A DNA stretch of 5,803 nt from Candidatus Bathyarchaeota archaeon (lineage in GTDB: Archaea > Thermoproteota > Bathyarchaeia > Bathyarchaeales > B26-1): positions 4,713 to 10,515 of the forward strand of contig JAGTRH010000031.1 of assembly GCA_018396795.1 (NCBI GenBank), written 5' to 3'. Positions 1 to 4,477 of this stretch are shown piece after piece (positions within the stretch are counted from its first letter, which is position 1; each line of letters starts with the position of its first letter). The translations under genes were made by a program, and so were the position numbers. The notes under the pieces were generated by a model that searched no databases, was not told where the DNA came from, and saw nothing but the letters and a program-made list of their open reading frames with translations.

Positions 1-345
1 CCCTGTGATGGCCTCCTAAGGAGTGCCGTGAAATATATCCTTCAAGCTCGCCCGGACGCTTCCACAACTGATGAGTGCTCTAACCTAAACTCTATAGCTG
101 AAAAGCATGGAAACGATAAGGTCATAATAGGAGGCATCGATATAGGCAAGCTGACATATGGCACAACAAACGACGTCATAAACGAAGTTAAAAGATGTCT
201 CAAAACGGCAGGTTCATGCCCAGGATACTTCATAAACGTCTCAGGCTCTATCCCAGATAATGTACCCATAATGAATCTTGAAACATACTTTAAAGCGGTT
301 AAAAAATACGGTCTAAAACCCAGGATGAAAACATTTGTTAGATAA
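1..345 (+). CDS. URO-D superfamily protein (uroporphyrinogen decarboxylase-like), C-terminal part, cut by the left edge
   Basis: The frame is open from base 1 and gives 114 residues before TAA, so the start lies outside the window. The fragment follows the C-terminal half of the URO-D/MtaA TIM barrel: PCDG at residues 1-4 sits where relatives have H-x-C-G or H-x-D-G, IIGGID at 42-47 is the family's conserved strand, and the end (INVSGSIPDNVP, then NLETYFKAVKKYG) matches the usual last loop and helix. It aligns with the complete paralog two genes downstream, which shares GGID plus the helix after it. Unlike that paralog, it seems to lack the zinc ligands: P instead of His, D instead of the first Cys, G near residue 82 instead of the distal Cys. 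True haem-pathway decarboxylation is unlikely, and substrate and reaction are unknown. The GTG at 28 follows an AAGGAG sequence but is internal to the conserved domain and is not taken as the start. Confidence 0.8.
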   Translation, partial: PCDGLLRSAVKYILQARPDASTTDECSNLNSIAEKHGNDKVIIGGIDIGKLTYGTTNDVINEVKRCLKTAGSCPGYFINVSGSIPDNVPIMNLETYFKAVKKYGLKPRMKTFVR

Positions 346-376
346 ACTATAAGTATTTACTGGCTTCTTTAGATAA

Positions 377-388
377 CTTTTAAATTTA
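377..388 (+). promoter_or_regulatory. Putative archaeal TATA box for the FAH/URO-D operon
   Basis: The 79 bases between the upstream stop (345) and the TTG start (425) are very AT-rich. CTTTTAAATTTA here is centred near 383, so transcription would begin around 408, leaving a short leader that contains the GAGGT ribosome binding site. A second identical TTTTAAATTT lies 20 bp downstream (398-407) but is too close to the start codon to be the main TATA box. The assignment is from spacing and composition only. Confidence 0.45.
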
Positions 389-411
389 TGGTAAATATTT
401 TAAATTTGCAT

Positions 412-416
412 GAGGT
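412..416 (+). promoter_or_regulatory. Ribosome binding site supporting a TTG start
   Basis: GAGGT lies 8 bases before the TTG at 425. An in-frame TGA at 419-421 rules out any longer reading frame. The site therefore decides the start, even though TTG is a minor initiation codon. Confidence 0.55.
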
Positions 417-424
417 TGTGACTC

Positions 425-1336
425 TTGAGAATTGTTCGCTTTGTTTCTCCTAATGGTGTTCGTCTTGGCGTTTGGGTGAATGATGATGTTATCGATTTGA
501 CTGAGGCTTGCGAAAGGCCCATTCAGTCTTTCTTAGATTTAGTCTCTGAGGCGGAGAAAGCAGAAAAGTCTGTTGAAAAGTTCCTAGAGAGTCTTCTTGA
601 AGATAGATTTAACACCTTGCCCTCGTACTCGTACACGAAACTTGAGAGAGGTGAAGGCGTTTTTCGACTTGTGATCCCCATTATTCCCCCAGAAGTTTGG
701 GGTTGTGGAGTTACATACAGAAGGAGCCGGGAAGCAAGAGAATATGAGACTAGTGTAAAGGGCGTTTACGATTTAGTCTATAATGCTGTTCGACCGGAGA
801 TTTTCTTCAAAGCAACGGCCCACCGCTGCGTAGGACCGGGAGAGGAGATCTACATTAGAGGAGACTCCAAATGGAATGTTCCAGAAGCGGAACTCGCTTT
901 TATCCTAGGTTTCAATCAAGAAATTATAGGTTTTACTGCGGGGAACGATGTTTCTTCAAGGGATATAGAAGGCGAGAACCCACTTTATCTCCCGCAAGCA
1001 AAGATATTTGAGAGGTGCTGTGCTTTGGGCCCCTCTATTCTTACGGTTGAAGAGGTTGGCAGAGAGCCAAAGCTGCGGATAGAGTGTAGAGTACTTAGAG
1101 CCGGAAAAACTATCTTTGAGGGTTCAACTAATACGGCTGAGATGAAACGAGGTATTGAAGAACTTAGGTCCTACCTTTGCATGTATAATCCTGTGCCCCC
1201 AGGTTCCGTGTGCTTAACTGGAACTGGAATAATTCCACCTGATGAATTCTCCTTGGAGCAAGGGGATGTAGTAGAGATTACAATTGAAAAGATTGGGACA
1301 TTAAGAAATGCTGTTAGGCGGCTTCAAACTCGCTAA
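425..1336 (+). CDS. Fumarylacetoacetate hydrolase-fold protein, probable 2-dehydro-3-deoxy-D-arabinonate dehydratase (KdaD)-like
   Basis: The protein has 303 residues and starts at TTG. The C-terminal two thirds is an FAH-fold domain. By recall it resembles the Sulfolobus KdaD dehydratase closely in several blocks: PPEVWG at 88-93, AVRPEIFFKAT at 121-131, HRCVGPGE at 133-140, ENPLYLPQAKI at 184-194, and the GTG-x-I-x-P region at 266-271. The expected divalent-metal ligands are present as E154, E156 and D175, with K129 in the F-K-A-T motif. KdaD removes water from 2-keto-3-deoxy-D-arabinonate to give 2-oxoglutarate semialdehyde in oxidative pentose breakdown. Related FAH proteins act on other 2-keto acids, so the fold is sure, dehydration is likely and the substrate is open. 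The enzyme should be cytoplasmic. It is the first gene of an apparent operon, with 26 bases to the next gene and a promoter in front. No key residue is missing. Confidence 0.85.
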   Translation: MRIVRFVSPNGVRLGVWVNDDVIDLTEACERPIQSFLDLVSEAEKAEKSVEKFLESLLEDRFNTLPSYSYTKLERGEGVFRLVIPIIPPEVWGCGVTYRRSREAREYETSVKGVYDLVYNAVRPEIFFKATAHRCVGPGEEIYIRGDSKWNVPEAELAFILGFNQEIIGFTAGNDVSSRDIEGENPLYLPQAKIFERCCALGPSILTVEEVGREPKLRIECRVLRAGKTIFEGSTNTAEMKRGIEELRSYLCMYNPVPPGSVCLTGTGIIPPDEFSLEQGDVVEITIEKIGTLRNAVRRLQTR

Positions 1337-1351
1337 AAATATCTGTGTTGT

Positions 1352-1358
1352 GAGGGAG
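1352..1358 (+). promoter_or_regulatory. Ribosome binding site supporting a GTG start
   Basis: GAGGGAG lies in the 26-base gap after the FAH-type gene, 4 bases before GTG 1363. Spacing is short but acceptable. The alternative in-frame ATG at 1390 has no comparable site and would remove residues that precede the conserved G-E-P-D-R-V-P. Confidence 0.5.
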
Positions 1359-1362
1359 TTAA

Positions 1363-2538
1363 GTGGATAGCAATTTTACCCGTTTGGATATGATTTTACG
1401 TCTTGAGGGAGAGCCGGATAGGGTGCCATTTTATGATTTGTTCGCTGATCCGGAGGTTATGGAAGCAATAACGGGGCAACGGCTACCTATACAATCAGCA
1501 TTTCAAGATGAAGATTCAAGGGGCGATAAGCTGGTAACCTTATCATCTGATCATATGAGGCTTACCACTAAAATAGATCATCACCCTGAGATCATCAAGT
1601 ATTTAGAACATAGTTTTAGGGTACAAGTAAACTTTTACTCGAAGTTGGGATACGATTATGTTGTTCTCCATCTTCCCTCTCCGTTTCCTAGATGGAACGT
1701 ATTATCAGCGAATGATACCGCACCCTTAGCTCGCCACAAAAGAACATGGCAGAATGAAAATAAAGGCACTATAGAGAGTAGGGAGGATTTTAAGAGGTAT
1801 TGCTGGCCAGATCTGGATGAGATAGAATGTGCCTGCACACTACTGCTCAGCATTATGAAGAGAACTTTACCTCAAGAAATGAAGATAATCCCGTTAACGC
1901 CAGGTGGCATCCTAGAGAACGTTATGTGGCTTATGGGCGCGGTAAACTTCTTTAAAGCTCTTTACACAGATAGGTCTTTAATTGAGAATATGTTTAGTAA
2001 GATAGGTCCTGTAGTATCCTTTTATTGCAACATATGCGCTGAAGATGAATCTGTCGGTGCCATGTCTATGGGTGATGATATGGGGTATAAAACTGGCCCG
2101 ATGATACATCCAAATCTATTAAGGAGATACGTTTTTCCATGGCAAAAACAATGCGTGGAAAATGTTCATAAGCATGGAAAACCCTTCATATTGCATAGCT
2201 GCGGAAAGCTTGACCTTGTTATGAACGACCTAATCGATTACGTTGGAATAGACGCAAAGCACTCCTATGAAGATACATCGTATCCAATTACGGAATACAA
2301 GAAGCTGTATGGTGATAAAATAGCGGTGCTTGGAGGCATTGACATGGATAAACTTACCAGAGCATCAACAGAAGATTTCAATAAATATGTGAGAGATGTT
2401 GTATATGCGTGCGCCCCAGGAGGGGGCTATGCTCTGGGTTGCGGAAACACTGCGGCCAATTATATTCGGCTGGAAAATTATTTACTGATGCTTGAGATTG
2501 GAAGAAAGTATGGTAGATATCCACTTAAGAAGTTATAA
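1363..2538 (+). CDS. URO-D superfamily protein, MtaA/CmuA-like (putative corrinoid-linked methyltransferase)
   Basis: This is a complete protein of 391 residues. The N-terminus has the family signature G-E-P-D-R-V-P at 16-22. The middle has the R-W...E-x-x-G-x-I...W-P-D pattern of non-haem URO-D paralogs (about 110-150). D238-D239-M-G-Y-K-T-G-P and the P-W-Q-K helix (259-262) precede H278-S-C280-G, then LGGID at 323-327 and C360-G in the last loop. H-x-C plus a distal Cys is the zinc site with which MtaA/MtbA activate coenzyme M or another thiol for methyl transfer from a methyl-corrinoid protein. The motif is read directly, but the methyltransferase role is inferred. The N-terminal arginine-rich motif of true uroporphyrinogen decarboxylase is not visible. 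The protein is about 50 residues longer than typical MtaA. It is probably cotranscribed with the FAH-type gene, and no corrinoid protein is encoded in the window, so the methyl donor is unknown. Confidence 0.82.
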   Translation: MDSNFTRLDMILRLEGEPDRVPFYDLFADPEVMEAITGQRLPIQSAFQDEDSRGDKLVTLSSDHMRLTTKIDHHPEIIKYLEHSFRVQVNFYSKLGYDYVVLHLPSPFPRWNVLSANDTAPLARHKRTWQNENKGTIESREDFKRYCWPDLDEIECACTLLLSIMKRTLPQEMKIIPLTPGGILENVMWLMGAVNFFKALYTDRSLIENMFSKIGPVVSFYCNICAEDESVGAMSMGDDMGYKTGPMIHPNLLRRYVFPWQKQCVENVHKHGKPFILHSCGKLDLVMNDLIDYVGIDAKHSYEDTSYPITEYKKLYGDKIAVLGGIDMDKLTRASTEDFNKYVRDVVYACAPGGGYALGCGNTAANYIRLENYLLMLEIGRKYGRYPLKKL

Positions 2539-2547
2539 AGGCGCCTT
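2538..2547. other. Perfect 10-bp palindrome at a convergent gene junction
   Basis: AAGGCGCCTT equals its own reverse complement. It begins in the TAA stop of the URO-D gene (2536-2538) and ends in the stop of trxB (2546-2548 on the other strand). With only 7 bases between the two stops, neither gene has room for a separate terminator. As a hairpin it would have almost no loop, so a terminator role is only a possibility. Confidence 0.4.
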
Positions 2548-3481
2548 ATGGAGAATAGTAAGGCTTCTTTATGTATTTATAAGCCTCAGTAGCTGCAACT
2601 ATTGCTTGGCCCACAGCCGTCCCAATCTGCTTCACTGAACACGTCGTTACATCTCCAGCAGCATAAACTCCTGCAATGTTAGTTCTCTGCTGCGTATCCA
2701 CAACTATATAACCTTTCTCGTCAACTTTTATGCCCGAAACCCTCGCAAATTCGCTGTTAGGAGTCTCGCCAACAAATATGAAAATTCCATCAACTTCCAT
2801 TTTCATCTCCTCCCCTTTTTCGCTGTTGTAAAGAATTACACCTCTAACTCGAGTATCTCCTTCAATTTTTCTTACCTCAGTATTCCATAAAACCTCAATT
2901 CCTCTTTTGGCAAGTTCTTTGCTGTATATTTCCTCAGCCCTCAACTGTCTTCTCCTATGGGCTAAATAAACCTTTGAAGCAATTCCATGTAAATATATGG
3001 CTGACGTAACTGCAGCATTTCCGCCACCAACAACCAAGACTCTTAGTCCTTTAAAAAACGCCCCATCACATAGGGCACAATAGCTTACACCCCTTCCTTC
3101 AAATTCATTTTCACCTGGAACCCCTAATTTCTTATGCCTTGAGCCGGACGCGATTATCACAGCCTTAGAAGAATACGCCGCCTTGTCAGTCTTAACAATT
3201 TTGCCTTCTCCAATAAAATTTAACTCGATGGCGCTTTCGAATTCATGTATTTCTGCACCAAACTTTACGCATTGGTTAACTATTCTTTTAGCGAGTTCTT
3301 CACCGCTTATTCCCTCGTGGAAACCAGGGTAGTTCTCTATCCAAGGTACAATATTAATCGTGCCTCCAGCCTGTTTTTCATCTAAAACTAAAGTTTTAAG
3401 TCCGCTTCTAGCACTGTACATTCCAGCTGTTAAACCAGCTGGACCAGCACCAATTATCACTAGGTCAAACTCTTCCATCAT
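2546..3481 (-). CDS. trxB: Thioredoxin reductase (thioredoxin-disulfide reductase)
   Basis: This is a 311-residue flavoprotein, the normal length for low-molecular-weight thioredoxin reductases. The FAD-binding Rossmann motif GAGPAG is at 11-16 and the redox-active pair C135-A-L-C138-D-G lies in the inserted pyridine-nucleotide domain. The second dinucleotide motif GGGNAA is at 152-157, HRRRQLR at 175-181 is the usual 2'-phosphate (NADPH) contact, and the FAD-contacting A-G-D is at 275-277. It passes electrons from NAD(P)H through FAD to thioredoxin or a glutaredoxin-like partner in the cytoplasm. The HRR motif argues for NADPH, although archaeal members vary. CALC is a mild variant of the common CATC or CAVC. 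The start is the first of two adjacent ATGs (3481, 3478), 6 bases after a strong AAGGAGG site. It diverges from archease and converges on the URO-D gene. No thioredoxin gene is in the window. Confidence 0.95.
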   Translation of the reverse strand: MMEEFDLVIIGAGPAGLTAGMYSARSGLKTLVLDEKQAGGTINIVPWIENYPGFHEGISGEELAKRIVNQCVKFGAEIHEFESAIELNFIGEGKIVKTDKAAYSSKAVIIASGSRHKKLGVPGENEFEGRGVSYCALCDGAFFKGLRVLVVGGGNAAVTSAIYLHGIASKVYLAHRRRQLRAEEIYSKELAKRGIEVLWNTEVRKIEGDTRVRGVILYNSEKGEEMKMEVDGIFIFVGETPNSEFARVSGIKVDEKGYIVVDTQQRTNIAGVYAAGDVTTCSVKQIGTAVGQAIVAATEAYKYIKKPYYSP

Positions 3482-3487
3482 AGATTT

Positions 3488-3494
3488 CCTCCTT
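3488..3494 (-). promoter_or_regulatory. Strong ribosome binding site of trxB
   Basis: On the minus strand this reads AAGGAGG, the best Shine-Dalgarno match in the window, 6 bases before the ATG at 3481. It places translation at the ATG-ATG pair and suggests a leadered transcript. Confidence 0.7.
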
Positions 3495-3524
3495 ACTATC
3501 TAGTAGGAAGCTGATTCATAAAGG

Positions 3525-3534
3525 CTATTAATAG
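3525..3534. promoter_or_regulatory. Palindromic AT element, possible shared TATA box for trxB and archease
   Basis: CTATTAATAG is a perfect palindrome in the 91-base divergent gap. Counting about 26 bases from its centre gives a start near 3503 on the minus strand, 9 bases before the trxB ribosome binding site. On the plus strand it gives a start near 3556, 5 bases before the GAGGG of archease. The spacing fits both genes. Alternatives are TTTATGA (minus strand, near 3520) for trxB and CTTTATAAT (3542-3550) for archease. Confidence 0.4.
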
Positions 3535-3560
3535 AAAAATGCTTTATAATGTTAGTTTTA

Positions 3561-3565
3561 GAGGG
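3561..3565 (+). promoter_or_regulatory. Ribosome binding site selecting the downstream archease start
   Basis: GAGGG lies 7 bases before ATG 3573. The earlier in-frame ATG at 3549 has only AT-rich, TATA-like sequence before it and no ribosome binding site. It would also add eight residues not expected at the start of an archease. Confidence 0.5.
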
Positions 3566-3572
3566 CTGGCTA

Positions 3573-4019
3573 ATGGTCAAGGAACAAAAAGGAAGGGTTT
3601 TTGAGTTCTTAGAGCATATGGCGGATGTTTATATAGCTGCGTACGGTGCAAGTTTGAGCGAAGCTTTTGAGAACGCCGCGTTGGCAATGTTTGAAACGAT
3701 GACTGACACAGGTGATGTTGAATGCAAATTTGAAGAGATCGTTGAGGTAGAGGGTGAAGATAAGCACTCCCTGCTTTATAATTGGCTTGAGGAATTGCTT
3801 GTAAGATTTGAAGTTGAAAATATGCTCTATTCAAGATTTAAGGTGACTGAGATATCAAAGATGGATGATGGATTTAGGCTTAGAGCTAAAGTCTGTGGTG
3901 AACCATTCAACCCAGAGAAACATAAACAGAAGGTTGGAATAAAAGCAGTAACGTACCATCGTATGGAAGTTAGGGAAGAACCTTGCGGCGCGATAGTAAA
4001 GTTTATACTCGATATATAA
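3573..4019 (+). CDS. Archease family protein (RtcB tRNA-ligase activator)
   Basis: The protein has 148 residues from ATG 3573, close to the usual length of about 140. An upstream in-frame ATG at 3549 would give 156. Family signatures are clear: F-E-F-L-E-H-M-A-D-V at 10-19, the A-F-E-N-A-A-L-A-M-F-E-T-M-T-D helix at 31-45, L-L-Y-N-W-L-E-E-L-L at 67-76, K-A-V-T-Y-H at 124-129, and the C-terminal I-L-D-I. D18 and D147 correspond to the acidic metal-binding residues. Archease speeds guanylation and turnover of the RNA ligase RtcB, which joins tRNA halves after intron removal, and acts in the cytoplasm. The usual H-T-A-D is H-M-A-D here. rtcB is not adjacent. The gene is divergent from trxB, and the next gene downstream appears to have its own promoter, so it may be monocistronic. 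Confidence 0.93.
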   Translation: MVKEQKGRVFEFLEHMADVYIAAYGASLSEAFENAALAMFETMTDTGDVECKFEEIVEVEGEDKHSLLYNWLEELLVRFEVENMLYSRFKVTEISKMDDGFRLRAKVCGEPFNPEKHKQKVGIKAVTYHRMEVREEPCGAIVKFILDI

Positions 4020-4078
4020 GAGAAACTAGCTAATTATTTTACAAGTATAACTCCGCATATTAATAAGGGTTAAATTTG

Positions 4079-4086
4079 CTTAAAAT
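4079..4086 (+). promoter_or_regulatory. Putative TATA box of the small hairpin-protein gene
   Basis: CTTAAAAT is centred about 26 bases before the ATG at 4109, which would make the transcript leaderless or nearly so. A neighbouring GTTAAATT (4069-4076) would start it about 9 bases earlier. Both lie in the 89-base gap after archease, where no other gene is seen. Confidence 0.35.
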
Positions 4087-4092
4087 CTGTCA

Positions 4093-4099
4093 TTTTTTT
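4093..4099 (+). terminator. T7 run, possible archease terminator
   Basis: A run of seven T residues lies about 75 bases after the archease stop. Archaeal RNA polymerase often terminates at such U-runs without a hairpin. The run sits just upstream of the probable ATG of the next gene, so it could equally be a chance feature of AT-rich DNA. Confidence 0.3.
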
Positions 4100-4108
4100 G
4101 GTGTTCAA

Positions 4109-4450
4109 ATGGATATCAAGGAAGCTAAAAGTTTATCTAGAGATCTTAAGACCATTGGTCGAGTATTTAATGACATAGCTGATGTGGCAAGCAATATTAA
4201 CAATACTACTAAACCATTAAAACGATTAATTAACATCAAAAATGGTAGTTGGAGTTCAAAATTGATTACCGCGGGCATAGCTTGCGTTGCTTTTCCAGAA
4301 CCAGTGTTCTCGGATATTTTAGGTTGTACGCTAATTACTACCGGAATAATTATTAACAAAAGTAAGGAGCCAACAATTATAGACGTGTTCAGAGAGACTA
4401 GAAAAATAGGGACTGATCTAAAAAGACTCAATAAAGATCTTAACTTCTAA
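4109..4450 (+). CDS. Small hypothetical protein with a central membrane hairpin
   Basis: I do not recognise a family. From ATG 4109 the protein has 113 residues. A longer frame begins at TTG 4076 (124 residues) but crosses the TATA-like region and T-run. Residues 1-46 are polar and helix-prone, rich in Lys, Asp and Asn. Residues 48-83 are hydrophobic and split by P-E-P at 63-65, giving two segments (about 51-62 and 66-83) that look like a short re-entrant or transmembrane hairpin. Residues 84-113 are again charged and helical. The two flanking helices share a weak motif: R-D-L-K-T-I-G (11-17) and R-E-T-R-K-I-G (95-101). There is no signal peptide, metal motif or catalytic signature. Codons show the purine-first bias expected of a real gene. 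GGTG at 4100-4103 could act as a weak ribosome binding site. Function is unknown; membrane attachment is inferred. Confidence 0.65.
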   Translation: MDIKEAKSLSRDLKTIGRVFNDIADVASNINNTTKPLKRLINIKNGSWSSKLITAGIACVAFPEPVFSDILGCTLITTGIIINKSKEPTIIDVFRETRKIGTDLKRLNKDLNF

Positions 4451-4457
4451 AGCATAC

Positions 4458-4470
4458 GAGATCTTATCTC
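4458..4470. terminator. Small inverted repeat between convergent genes, possible bidirectional terminator
   Basis: GAGAT and ATCTC form a 5-bp stem with a CTT loop, placed within the 27 bases that separate the small-protein stop (4450) from the permease stop (4478, other strand). Modest T-rich stretches follow on each strand. The stem is short, so this is a weak call based mainly on position. Confidence 0.35.
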
Positions 4471-4477
4471 TCCATTT

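Noticed and set aside
42..269. Minus-strand reading frame opposite the left URO-D fragment
   Set aside because: The plus-strand frame aligns with the paralog through this whole stretch. The antisense frame has no motif.
346..376. Possible terminator after the left URO-D gene
   Set aside because: There is only a short T-rich patch (CTTCTTT) with no hairpin and no long T-run, too weak to list as a feature.
410..421. Three-codon reading frame (ATG AGG TTG TGA) just before the TTG start
   Set aside because: It overlaps the ribosome binding site and looks like chance. There is no attenuator-like structure or regulatory peptide signal.
476..511. Box C/D small RNA-like motifs (ATGATGATG followed by CTGA)
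   Set aside because: They lie inside the conserved N-terminal coding sequence of the FAH-type gene and lack a convincing terminal stem or a C'/D' pair.
1656..1853. Minus-strand reading frame within the URO-D gene
   Set aside because: It is short, antisense to a conserved domain, and has no ribosome binding site or recognisable motif.
3577..3834. Minus-strand reading frame within archease
   Set aside because: Archease is unmistakable on the plus strand. The antisense product has no domain and an odd composition.
4105..4431. Minus-strand 108-residue hydrophobic reading frame opposite the small hairpin gene
   Set aside because: It lies fully antisense to the plus-strand gene, which has the better codon bias and promoter-like sequence. 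The hydrophobicity is what the antisense of such codons tends to give.
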